DNA of 64,000 nt from a virus. The DNA is taken from the IMG/VR virus record IMGVR_UViG_3300030002_000005, positions 1-64,000 of that record, one strand, 5' to 3'. Both the position numbers and the translations under genes were made by a program. Shown here in pieces: positions 42,619 to 50,427 of the stretch. How positions within the stretch are numbered: the stretch's first letter is position 1; each line of letters starts with the position of its first letter. The notes under the pieces are model-generated. The model was given only the letters and a program-made list of their open reading frames with translations, was not told the DNA's origin and ran no database searches.

Positions 42619-43158
42619 TTAATCCTTTAAATCAGCTTCGTATACACAAACCTTTGTCATTCTTAGACTTTCTTTTAATGGTGGCTTAAAATCTACTTCT
42701 GATATTTTTTTCATATACATATAGTTTATTTCTTCATTCATAACAACTAAAGCTAAAAAATTATTATCTTTTTGTTCAGTCAATAAAGGGTCATTTTTTT
42801 GGAACACCCAAGAAATAGGAAATATACCATTTACATTATGACTTTTAACGTGTATATTTAAAGCCTTTAATACTGATTCAGCATCATAAGAATTTAATAC
42901 TAAATCAGCATCATAAGATTTATTGTATTTTTCGTATATATTTAAATCAGGGGAATTTAGTTCTTTTTTTCTTGATATTAATAAGTTGTAAACTAAAAAC
43001 TCCGCCTTTTTGCCGTTATAAATATCGTTTATTATTTTATCTTTATTAAATTGATTTCTTTTTTCATATTCATCCAAAGAAGATGAAACGCTATAATTAG
43101 AAAACAACTCACATTGTTTATCTTGGTATTCTGTTATTTTACCTAATTCAATTCTCAT
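42619..43158 (-). CDS. PD-(D/E)XK-like nuclease candidate
   Basis: 179 residues. The order GKKAEFLVYNLLI (Glu), then YDADLVL (Asp), then LNIHVKSH (x-V-K) is that of the PD-(D/E)XK nuclease core: helix Glu, strand Asp and Gln/Val-x-Lys strand. The remaining part is alpha/beta. Assignment by motif only; the protein could be a DNA-repair or restriction-like nuclease or a non-catalytic relative. It lies between thyA and a Cys-rich small gene in an early unit. 43 nt separate it from thyA. Confidence 0.55.
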   Translation of the reverse strand: MRIELGKITEYQDKQCELFSNYSVSSSLDEYEKRNQFNKDKIINDIYNGKKAEFLVYNLLISRKKELNSPDLNIYEKYNKSYDADLVLNSYDAESVLKALNIHVKSHNVNGIFPISWVFQKNDPLLTEQKDNNFLALVVMNEEINYMYMKKISEVDFKPPLKESLRMTKVCVYEADLKD

Positions 43159-43165
43159 ATATTTA

Positions 43166-43357
43166 TTACTTGTTATGATTAAAAATTAATAATTCGACTG
43201 GAAATGTCTTGATCTCGTTACACTTACAAGCACTTGTACAACGTTTTGAGCAGTCACGTGTTGTTTCAAATAAAATAGCGTCCTTTTGATGACATTTCGG
43301 GTCAACACTACCATCATAAAATTCGACAAGGTATACTCCTTTAAGAAACGAACTCAT
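43166..43357 (-). CDS. Small cysteine-rich protein
   Basis: 63 residues with five cysteines in the middle (DPKCHQKDA, RDCSKRCTSACKC), so zinc binding is possible. Not recognised. It starts 57 nt after a small upstream gene and ends 7 nt before the nuclease-like gene, an operon spacing that argues it is real. Cytoplasmic zinc or iron-sulfur binding is conjecture. Confidence 0.5.
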   Translation of the reverse strand: MSSFLKGVYLVEFYDGSVDPKCHQKDAILFETTRDCSKRCTSACKCNEIKTFPVELLIFNHNK

Positions 43358-43414
43358 TAGCTCAGACTCTTTAGGACTGTAAAAATACAGCGATTCGATA
43401 ATATCTCTATATTT

Positions 43415-43573
43415 CTAAGGCACATACATCTTAACATTCGTCTTAAGATGTTTAGCATGTTTAACAGCAAAATGATTGAATGCAACCATTATTGTTTGAT
43501 TCCAATCATTTTGCATGTCGGCACTAAAATTATCAGGTCTTCTATAATCCCATGTATACATAATTTTATTCAT
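43415..43573 (-). CDS. Small hypothetical protein (52 residues)
   Basis: Short reading frame found by eye. It starts MNKIMYTWDYRRPDNF and runs to VKMYVP. The start ATG overlaps the stop of the 56-residue gene upstream (ATGAATAA), and the stop is 58 nt before the cysteine-rich gene. Acidic/aromatic N-terminus and a helix with His residues (FNHFAVKHAKHLK). The tight coupling in an early unit supports it. Function unknown. Confidence 0.5.
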   Translation of the reverse strand: MNKIMYTWDYRRPDNFSADMQNDWNQTIMVAFNHFAVKHAKHLKTNVKMYVP

Positions 43574-43736
43574 TATTTTCGTCAATTATATATGATTCTG
43601 GACAGCATTTATACATATCCATCGATCCATCGGTAATAAGTCCAGTAAGACCTTCCAAAAGACCCGAAGCTTCCCATCTTTTTATGGCTTCTTCCTTAGT
43701 TTCAATTAACTGGGTACTATTTACCTGTTGATCCAT
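43566..43736 (-). CDS. Small hypothetical protein (56 residues)
   Basis: Short reading frame found by eye, starting MDQQVNSTQLIETKEEAIKR. It overlaps the dUTPase end by 20 nt and the next small gene by 8 nt, typical of tightly packed early phage genes. Helical and acidic, with a CC pair near the end. Function unknown. Confidence 0.5.
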   Translation of the reverse strand: MDQQVNSTQLIETKEEAIKRWEASGLLEGLTGLITDGSMDMYKCCPESYIIDENNE

Positions 43737-44196
43737 GACCGCCTCTATTTTCAGATTTTAAATCATTAACTTCAATGAATTCAATATCGTTGGTAAATAG
43801 CCACTTAAGCTTTACATACCAAGGCGCAAACATTGTTGGCTTGATTTCAAATTGGCAGATTCTATCACCTTCATCGACCTTTGCAGTTCCCAACGATATT
43901 GCACTGAATTTCCAATGATCGTCATTTCCAGAATATCCGTCGCCGTTTGCATCAGGGCCATCAACCACTCCATAATGATTAGCTTGTATTAAGCCAAATT
44001 TATTATATGTTGAAGACCTTGGAACTATATTCGCCTGATAATACTTTGGCAACTGACACGAGAAGCCTAAATCAATTAGTCGGTGTGATGCCTTTGGCAT
44101 GACGACTGTTTCAGCTGATTTTAAATCAATCCAATTGCCATGAGATTCCAGTTTACAATTTGGATTGTGGTACTTGATATAAATTTTTGCTTTCAT
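43717..44196 (-). CDS. dut: dUTPase (trimeric)
   Basis: 159 residues, usual for the family. Motif 1 WIDLKSAE, motif 2 PRSST, motif 3 GVVDG with the conserved Tyr displaced to GYSG, motif 4 GDRICQFEI, motif 5 RGGHGSTGK (flexible glycine-rich end). It hydrolyses dUTP to dUMP, feeding ThyA. Motif 3 carries an extra ~10 residues (PDANGDG) between the Asp and the Tyr-Gly, an uncommon insertion near the active site. In an early unit together with thyA. Confidence 0.93.
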   Translation of the reverse strand: MKAKIYIKYHNPNCKLESHGNWIDLKSAETVVMPKASHRLIDLGFSCQLPKYYQANIVPRSSTYNKFGLIQANHYGVVDGPDANGDGYSGNDDHWKFSAISLGTAKVDEGDRICQFEIKPTMFAPWYVKLKWLFTNDIEFIEVNDLKSENRGGHGSTGK

Positions 44197-44199
44197 ATG

Positions 44200-44529
44200 T
44201 TATTTACTGAAAATTAGTCCTCTAAAATTTTTAAATTGGGTGTCGTAACAGTCGTAAAGAAATATACGCTTATTTTCATATAAAGCTAATTTCATGTCAT
44301 TTAATGAAATGTCGTCAACAGTGTAGCCAATACCATTATATTGACAAAACGGCAATGTTACGATGTGTGTATCATTATGATTAATAATGTCTAAAAGTTC
44401 GGCAGGTAATTCGCCGAAAAGAACTCGTTTACATTTCTCGGAATTACTCTTTCTAAAAACATATTGCTTGTCAACAATATTGTTTTCGGTTATATCCTCG
44501 TAATCGATTTGTTTTAAATAGTTTATCAT
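44200..44529 (-). CDS. Hypothetical early protein
   Basis: 109 residues, not recognised. Alpha/beta, with segments such as LFGELPAELLDIINHND and KRIFLYDCYDTQFKN. It lies 3 nt before the dUTPase start in the early unit. Nothing further can be said. Confidence 0.6.
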   Translation of the reverse strand: MINYLKQIDYEDITENNIVDKQYVFRKSNSEKCKRVLFGELPAELLDIINHNDTHIVTLPFCQYNGIGYTVDDISLNDMKLALYENKRIFLYDCYDTQFKNFRGLIFSK

Positions 44530-44539
44530 TTTATGTTTT

Positions 44540-44878
44540 TTAATTGTTTAATTGTTTAAGTTTATTTTCGCAGTATTCGCTAACGAATTGTGCTTCACAA
44601 TCAATTTCGTTATAGCATGTATATTTTGAACGATCATAACAGCCTTCCGCTGACACTTCTTCAATAATATCGATAATCTCACTCTTAATCGGCGCATAAT
44701 TCTTAATAATTTGTAGAATCACTGAAAATATCAATCCATTTGATGCATAGCCAAAACGGATGTTCATATAATCTAAGGCAAATTCAAAGACATTAATGGT
44801 ATATTTCTCCATTTCAGGAGCAACCCCGTTCAATAAACCCAACGCTTTCCAGTCCAATTTATTCTCCTCCATCTTCAT
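44540..44878 (-). CDS. Hypothetical early protein
   Basis: 112 residues from the ATG at 44878; a TTG at 44884 would add two. Helical with five cysteines in the C-terminal half (SAEGCYDRSKYTCYNEIDC), not a recognised zinc motif. It overlaps the KTSC gene upstream and lies 10 nt before the next gene downstream in an early unit. Function unknown. Confidence 0.55.
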   Translation of the reverse strand: MKMEENKLDWKALGLLNGVAPEMEKYTINVFEFALDYMNIRFGYASNGLIFSVILQIIKNYAPIKSEIIDIIEEVSAEGCYDRSKYTCYNEIDCEAQFVSEYCENKLKQLNN

Positions 44879-45209
44879 TCTCAATAAGTTTCATGCCGTC
44901 TTTTATGCTGTCCTTAATCTCCTTTACTTCTGTTGGGTAAAGGGTGAATTCCTTCCTAGCAGGGTATTTTGAATTTTTATTAAACGTCTTGAAGAAGAAT
45001 ACGCCTTGCGAGTCAGCCTTTTCGAATGTATTATAGAGTTCCGTCGTCACATTGGCATAACTGTATGTTTCGCCACGATTGAACGCTATATAGAGCTTAT
45101 CCATAGCTGGAAAGTATGTTGTCTTCATTACATTTCCCGAATTGAAGACGGATTCAATATATCCTATTGAACCGTCATCGTTTAATTTTTCCTTTCTAGT
45201 AATTAGCAT
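44859..45209 (-). CDS. KTSC-domain protein
   Basis: 116 residues from the ATG at 45209. A longer frame from a TTG at 45224 is rejected because the TTG lies inside the -7 element of the promoter. The C-terminal 65 residues match the KTSC domain: LYIAFNRGETYSYANV, the small-residue stretch ADSQGVFFFKTF, then KYPARKE. The domain is often fused to RNA-related or toxin-like enzymes; its function is not established. It opens the early unit of nucleotide-metabolism genes. Confidence 0.75.
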   Translation of the reverse strand: MLITRKEKLNDDGSIGYIESVFNSGNVMKTTYFPAMDKLYIAFNRGETYSYANVTTELYNTFEKADSQGVFFFKTFNKNSKYPARKEFTLYPTEVKEIKDSIKDGMKLIENEDGGE

Positions 45210-45221
45210 ATATTTTTCTTG

Positions 45222-45252
45222 CAAAGGTATTAATATCTATAATAAAATGCAA
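45222..45252 (-). promoter_or_regulatory. Bacteroidota-type host promoter (TTG-N20-TACCTTTG), nucleotide-gene unit
   Basis: Read on the minus strand: -33 TTG at 45252-45250 and -7 TACCTTTG at 45229-45222, spacer exactly 20 nt. Predicted start of transcription is a few bases before the ATG at 45209. Confidence 0.7.
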
Positions 45253-45261
45253 GTATTTATA
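45252..45261 (+). promoter_or_regulatory. Late promoter motif AGTATTTATA (sheath terminator gene)
   Basis: Exact consensus, 10 nt before the ATG at 45272. It shares a base with the -33 element of the oppositely directed early promoter. Confidence 0.6.
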
Positions 45262-45271
45262 TTAAAAAAGT

Positions 45272-46033
45272 ATGTCATTACCAAAAAAAATAATTATCGA
45301 TACAAATCCGCCAATAGTTGGAAACGATTATATGCATTATGGCATGGAAAGAATCGAAAAATTAATGAATGATACAAAGTTAAATACGAAATATTTACCA
45401 CGAACAATTCAGATTGAGGACTTGGATCAAGCCATTTTTGACTTTGTCAATAGTGAGAAAATGAAACTTGTTATTGATGGCGTAATTGTGCCTACGTTTT
45501 ATCTTGATAATGATAGATGGGGCGAGTTTTCAAAAACATGGAAGTTTAGTGATGCTGATAAAAATGTCGCAACGCCATATATTACCGTAAGACGTACAGA
45601 AAAGAGTAAGGGAACAAGACTTGGCGCAGTAAAATACTTAATACCCCAATTGAAGAAATTTAGATATTATGAAGTACCTATAATGGACGCTGGCGAATTA
45701 GTGCATCTGATATTTAAAACACCTGAGCCTATTAACGTCGATTTAAAATTTGAGATTTCGTTATTTACCAAATATCGTGTTGACATAAATTTATTCGATG
45801 AACAAACATTGAAAGCATTTGCATCTAGTCAGGCATTCGTATTCGTGAAGAATTACCCGATGCCACTGGTATTTGAAGACGTTGCCGAAAACAATCCCAT
45901 TGAGAATATTGATGGCGACAGATTATTTGTCACAAAATATACTGTAAAGCTAATGGGCTTTATTCAGGATGAAAAGGATTTTGAGATAACTAAGTCTAAA
46001 AGAACTACGAGAATTGGCGTCAGTTTTCAATAA
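45272..46033 (+). CDS. Tail sheath terminator/completion protein (gp15-like)
   Basis: 253 residues; T4 gp15 has 272. By eye it keeps the gp15 order: VATPYITVRRTEK where gp15 has a PITYASKE strand, then FEISLFTKYRVDINLFDEQ where gp15 has ELSIFTRYEDDMFQIVEQ, then IENIDGDRLF and a strand. This protein caps the end of the sheath and tube and joins the tail to the head. No database search was possible, so the match rests on these phrases. Its own late promoter lies 10 nt upstream, and it converges with the next gene (7-nt overlap of the ends). Confidence 0.6.
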   Translation: MSLPKKIIIDTNPPIVGNDYMHYGMERIEKLMNDTKLNTKYLPRTIQIEDLDQAIFDFVNSEKMKLVIDGVIVPTFYLDNDRWGEFSKTWKFSDADKNVATPYITVRRTEKSKGTRLGAVKYLIPQLKKFRYYEVPIMDAGELVHLIFKTPEPINVDLKFEISLFTKYRVDINLFDEQTLKAFASSQAFVFVKNYPMPLVFEDVAENNPIENIDGDRLFVTKYTVKLMGFIQDEKDFEITKSKRTTRIGVSFQ

Positions 46034-46806
46034 TAATTTATATTCTTATAATCAAAAGCAGTTCCAGCAGTGTATTCAGGTTTCTTCACCTCGAAGCCAG
46101 TTACACTGTTGTTTACCTTTGTGGTAAAGTTATTATTTGTTTGAACAATTTCTATAGCATTTATAGCACTACCATCTGCGAAATACCATGTTTTTGTTAA
46201 ATTGTTCACGATGATCTCGAAAGTCATTTTTCTAGTGGTAATAGTATCGGCTACATATAACTGATTATTAAATGTTAGAACCTTATTCAACTTAGCATTA
46301 TAAAACATAAACCTGCCATAGTATGTCGTGCTGCCAGAAGCGTTTAAAAGATAAGAAGGTATAAAAATCGAGTTAAACTGATTAGTTCTATTGGATATAA
46401 CAAAGGCATTATCTGCATGTATTTTTGATAAATATGTTCGATAAATCCTATTCTGATTCAATACATTGGGACTATCAAAAACATCGAAAATATAAAAGCT
46501 ATTTAGCAATTTAGGGTCATACGAATCATACTCTGCTTGCGTAAAATTGTTACTATAAATAAGTGATGTACTGTAGGTTGTACCAGTATAGTTATAGTAA
46601 TTGAAGACAATTGTGTTAGTGACGCCAGTCGCATAAGTTATTCGCTTAACTTCATTATCCACAATGGGATTAATCAAATCATTCGAAATACTTGACGATA
46701 TTTTCTTAACATCGTTATCAGAACCAATGGTATCACAATTGGATGACAAAGGGATTTGAAACATCGTATCGTTGCCGTTAAGTATTATCGTTTTTTTTAT
46801 TTGCAT
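46027..46806 (-). CDS. Virion protein, unknown function
   Basis: 259 residues, not recognised. Beta-rich throughout, with many Asn, Thr and Tyr residues (TIVFNYYNYTGTTYSTSLIYSN). A single-gene late unit: late motif at 46827-46836 (20 nt upstream) and a long hairpin behind that. Composition like the neighbouring baseplate/fibre-associated proteins; a virion role is inferred. The 3' end overlaps the sheath-terminator gene by 7 nt. Confidence 0.55.
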   Translation of the reverse strand: MQIKKTIILNGNDTMFQIPLSSNCDTIGSDNDVKKISSSISNDLINPIVDNEVKRITYATGVTNTIVFNYYNYTGTTYSTSLIYSNNFTQAEYDSYDPKLLNSFYIFDVFDSPNVLNQNRIYRTYLSKIHADNAFVISNRTNQFNSIFIPSYLLNASGSTTYYGRFMFYNAKLNKVLTFNNQLYVADTITTRKMTFEIIVNNLTKTWYFADGSAINAIEIVQTNNNFTTKVNNSVTGFEVKKPEYTAGTAFDYKNINYY

Positions 46807-46826
46807 TGTTTACATTATTAATATCA

Positions 46827-46836
46827 TATAAATACA
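46827..46836 (-). promoter_or_regulatory. Late promoter motif TGTATTTATA
   Basis: One mismatch, 20 nt before the ATG at 46806, just past the hairpin at 46850-46895. Confidence 0.5.
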
Positions 46837-46849
46837 CGTTAGGTGATAT

Positions 46850-46895
46850 TTGCGGCATGCATGTGTATTATATACTATACACATGCATGCCGCAA
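46850..46895 (-). terminator. Perfect 18-bp hairpin between two late units
   Basis: Arms 46850-46867 and 46878-46895 are exact inverse complements, 10-nt loop, no U-tract. Lies between the stop codon at 46903 and the late promoter at 46827-46836. GC-rich relative to the surroundings (GCGGCATGCATG). Confidence 0.6.
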
Positions 46896-46902
46896 TTATG
46901 CA

Positions 46903-48132
46903 TTATTTGCATGGCTTTCCTATATCATTAAGGTCTGAAACTGGCTTATTATTTATAACTGTGAAGCTAAAGTCGATATTTCTAAATTCATTTGCAGTAT
47001 TAAGAACTTCTTTATTGGCACTCACATCAAGAATAATGCTTGTGAAAACATACCTGCTACCATTCATAAACGGATTGCTAAGAGTAACGCTTGTTATCGG
47101 ATTAATATAGTCTTGAGGTAATATGTTTCGCCATATATATCTTCCATCGCCAAGATCATAAGCATACTCTGGAATTGAGTTCACTAAATCGTAAGAAGTG
47201 CTGCCAGAATAAACGTCTGAAGTGCTTCCAGATATAACCCCCAACTCAATTGGCTGTAATGGATTGAATTCATAGCTTGTAAGTCCTGTAATACCTGTAA
47301 TAACTCCTGTGGACATTTGCAGACTAGAGCCAATCTTGAATAACTCGTCGCTTAGTAAATTAATCTTTATTGGTATCATTGGCAAGTACTTCCATGAGAA
47401 GTATTTAGTACCCCCTGTTGTAACATATGGTGTATCAATATAATTAACCTGAGAAGCCGTCACAATCTGCGTATATGTCGTCATGTCCATTGTACAATAA
47501 TCCGACATATTTGTAGCACCCGTTACTGTTTCACCAGTGAAATTCCATGTTATGCCAGAAATGGTTTCGCCAACGTTTGGCTTATAATTAGCATACATAT
47601 ACAGATCAGTAATTGGCATATTATTTCTCTCATAATAGCCATTATTATCAATGTCTTTATTAATTACAAATGAGTATTTCTGGTCACCGTATATATTCCT
47701 AGAAAAGCCAGCATTATAAATATCGAAATCTGACGGATAAGCAATAATATCAAATGTTCGAATATAGCTATTAGTTGTAACGCCAGTGTAGCTGTCATTA
47801 TTCTTTGGTCTTAATAAATAAAATTCAAACGAATTTAATAAACTTTTTGTATCGCCAGTAACCGTTATAAAATAATCATCCCTGCTAGCGTCACTTAAAT
47901 CGTTTTTAATTCCATTTAGCATCGACATGTATTCTATCGAACCATAAATTCTATAATTATTATGAGACTCTCTCTCAGAGTTAAAAACGTCGGTAGAGCT
48001 AACAAATTCGTCTTGCTCTGATTCGTTTAGTCCATTGTCTTTTCGAACCAATTCAATTTTTATATTAACGTCTGAATTAACAGAATCTATATTCTTAGTG
48101 CTATTTAGTAATATTTTATATTTGTTATCCAT
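46903..48132 (-). CDS. Virion protein, unknown function
   Basis: 409 residues, not recognised. Beta-rich with many Thr/Asn residues, a repeated style of ...GITGLTSYEFNP... strands, and an N-terminus resembling a tail-associated docking domain (MDNKYKILLNSTKNIDSVNSD). It starts 4 nt after the stop of the 709-residue gene upstream, so both form one late unit. No motif for enzyme activity. A baseplate or tail-fibre accessory role is plausible from position only. Confidence 0.5.
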   Translation of the reverse strand: MDNKYKILLNSTKNIDSVNSDVNIKIELVRKDNGLNESEQDEFVSSTDVFNSERESHNNYRIYGSIEYMSMLNGIKNDLSDASRDDYFITVTGDTKSLLNSFEFYLLRPKNNDSYTGVTTNSYIRTFDIIAYPSDFDIYNAGFSRNIYGDQKYSFVINKDIDNNGYYERNNMPITDLYMYANYKPNVGETISGITWNFTGETVTGATNMSDYCTMDMTTYTQIVTASQVNYIDTPYVTTGGTKYFSWKYLPMIPIKINLLSDELFKIGSSLQMSTGVITGITGLTSYEFNPLQPIELGVISGSTSDVYSGSTSYDLVNSIPEYAYDLGDGRYIWRNILPQDYINPITSVTLSNPFMNGSRYVFTSIILDVSANKEVLNTANEFRNIDFSFTVINNKPVSDLNDIGKPCK

Positions 48133-48136
48133 GTCG

Positions 48137-50266
48137 TTAAATTATGCCAATATCTCTTAGAAGTTTAAAACAATCAGATGACCCCAATCCTTTAAAAAAA
48201 TATGTATCAGTATCTATTGATTGAGAAGGATCTGAATTAATCCTACCACCGCTTACACCATTTCGATCTAATGGACATTGTGCTAAGCCATTTTTAAAAT
48301 CGGTTGTTGTTAGTGTTATCCCTGTAGCAGTTAAATCAGACATTTTAAAGCCGTTGTTTAGGCTTACTATTTTTTTTAAATCCTCTTTATTAACCTCAAT
48401 AAATGATGTATAATGTAAATCTGATCTCGCAAACCCTTTTGTATTGGTATCTGTAGCGGCTATTTGTTGGTCATTATTCTCATAAAAATAAGGGTCTCGA
48501 TAGTTTCTGGAAAAATTCGTCGTAGATTTCATATGTTTAATATATCCAGAGCCAATGTGACAATATCCTACTTGAGGCATATGTAGCGAAAAATTTAGCC
48601 AGTTTCCACCAAAATATCTACTAGTGTCAGCTCCAATATTCGAAGGTAGAAAATATTTACTATTCTCAATAGTTGTTAGTCCTGTTACGTCATTAAAGAA
48701 TGAATCATCAGTTTGAATGATCCCAACATTATTTGTATATTGACGAATTCCAATATTAACGTCATCATGAGCAATATATCCTGTACTAGGTTCATCGGTC
48801 TGATTATTGTCATCGCCTTCGTTATTATAAACAAGTCCATGAAATTTTGCAACACTGTAATATGATCCGCCTTTAAATATTTGATCCTGTTTTCTCCATG
48901 CGATTGTTTGAGGCGATTCCGTGCCACCAACGGGCATTGTAAACGAATTATTGCCAACAGCAAATTGTGGAACTTTTAACTTATATCTAAATGCCTTTAT
49001 CCAAGTATTATCACCAATAAAATCATCGATATTTAGTGGTGCATCGACATCATTTATTTCGAATGTGGCAAATCCTCTAAATTCTGTATATATTCCGCCA
49101 TTATAATCATCTGGCACAGAAATAGAATTTCCAGATTTATCTGTTATAATTTTATTTCTATTACAGTTAATAATAAAGGCAAATGAGCCATTATTATTGT
49201 AAACGGAATATTCATTCTTATCTAATAATATCATTTCATCGGATATATCAATAGCATTATTAGCGAGTATATATTCATCTGTCACACTTGAGGGATAATA
49301 ATATATTTTTTCAGTAACATTTACGCTTCTTTTTGAAGATATCCCAACATTAATTCTACTTGCATCCAGTCCAAAATTATTTTGATATGCTTTTAGCGAA
49401 TATAATTCACGTATAGCTCTGTCATTATCGCTATTACGACCCCACATAGACAATTCGCCGTCAGTAAATACTGAGCCGAATATTGTAACAGTATTTGCCA
49501 GCACTGATCGTATTCTAAAATCTTGTCTCGTTATACCTATTTCATAATTTGCAGTATCACCCCAAAACGATATTATATTTACACTAATATCTTGTGTTTC
49601 AATATTTGGTAAGTCCGCCAAATCATTACTTTTTTTTATTCTTGTTTTATTTGCGTTAAATAAATTTGGCGAATATCCTAGATTGACAACCATTGCGGCA
49701 GGCGTCATTGAGTACTTTCCAATGTCGGTAATATCTACGCTCATATGTACTGTTTGCGTACCGATTGGCACGCCAAATATCATATAATCGCCAGAATCAT
49801 TGGTAACAGCTGTATATTTGTAATATTTTTTATAAACATTCATTAAAGCTATATTTGTGACTATTTCCTCCTTTATCGGAAATGAACCAAACGGCTGTGT
49901 TGGCGCAATAATTCCAGTAATTGGATCGCTCTTACCTATACGTGGCAATAAATTATATCTTTTACCATCAGCATTTTTTATTCTTGGCGTGGTATATGGG
50001 TAGATTCCACTGATTTCACTATCAAGAGAATCAGCGTCACTTAGAGGTATAAATATAGAAATCTTTGCATTAGGTATTCCAACACTATCGTTTCCATTAA
50101 CTCTACCGATCAGAATACCGTAGTCAGAATTGAAGTCCTGATATACGTCACTGGTCGATATGTTTAAGCTTAAAATGTTTAATGTTTCAATATCTTGTTC
50201 TAATTTAAGCTTAATATACTTATCCTCACTGGTTGTACCTGTAGTAATTACTAACGTTTTATTCAT
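48137..50266 (-). CDS. Large virion protein with carboxypeptidase-regulatory-like domain
   Basis: 709 residues from the ATG at 50266. A TTG at 50338 would add 24 residues but then the late motif at 50284-50293 would lie inside the coding region, so the ATG is preferred. After an N-terminal strand segment the phrase ILIGRVNGNDSVGIPNAKISIFIPLSD (about residues 48-75) and later NDSGDYMIFGVPIGTQTVHMSV describe a prealbumin/CarboxypepD_reg-type fold. The rest is beta-rich. Opposite the sheath gene; a tail or baseplate surface protein is likely. Confidence 0.6.
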   Translation of the reverse strand: MNKTLVITTGTTSEDKYIKLKLEQDIETLNILSLNISTSDVYQDFNSDYGILIGRVNGNDSVGIPNAKISIFIPLSDADSLDSEISGIYPYTTPRIKNADGKRYNLLPRIGKSDPITGIIAPTQPFGSFPIKEEIVTNIALMNVYKKYYKYTAVTNDSGDYMIFGVPIGTQTVHMSVDITDIGKYSMTPAAMVVNLGYSPNLFNANKTRIKKSNDLADLPNIETQDISVNIISFWGDTANYEIGITRQDFRIRSVLANTVTIFGSVFTDGELSMWGRNSDNDRAIRELYSLKAYQNNFGLDASRINVGISSKRSVNVTEKIYYYPSSVTDEYILANNAIDISDEMILLDKNEYSVYNNNGSFAFIINCNRNKIITDKSGNSISVPDDYNGGIYTEFRGFATFEINDVDAPLNIDDFIGDNTWIKAFRYKLKVPQFAVGNNSFTMPVGGTESPQTIAWRKQDQIFKGGSYYSVAKFHGLVYNNEGDDNNQTDEPSTGYIAHDDVNIGIRQYTNNVGIIQTDDSFFNDVTGLTTIENSKYFLPSNIGADTSRYFGGNWLNFSLHMPQVGYCHIGSGYIKHMKSTTNFSRNYRDPYFYENNDQQIAATDTNTKGFARSDLHYTSFIEVNKEDLKKIVSLNNGFKMSDLTATGITLTTTDFKNGLAQCPLDRNGVSGGRINSDPSQSIDTDTYFFKGLGSSDCFKLLRDIGII

Positions 50267-50283
50267 ATTATGTGATATACAAG

Positions 50284-50293
50284 AATAAATACT
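50284..50293 (-). promoter_or_regulatory. Late promoter motif AGTATTTATT
   Basis: One mismatch, 17 nt before the revised ATG at 50266. Divergent to the sheath promoter at 50394-50403. Confidence 0.45.
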
Positions 50294-50393
50294 TGTTTTT
50301 GTTTTTTTATAAATCGGGTTTATAATATTTTGGCTCAAATCGTTAACAATTTTTGCTTAATCGAATCTTTTGGGATAAAAAATAGTATTTATA

Positions 50394-50403
50394 TATAAAA
50401 TAA
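50394..50403 (+). promoter_or_regulatory. Late promoter motif AGTATTTATA (tail sheath)
   Basis: Exact consensus, 24 nt before the ATG at 50428. Confidence 0.6.
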
Positions 50404-50427
50404 TTATAAAAAATAAAACAACAAGAT

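Noticed and set aside
46850-46895. Transposon end or attachment site from the 18-bp inverted repeat
   Set aside because: No transposase, integrase or target duplication nearby; the position between stop codon and late promoter fits a transcript border better.
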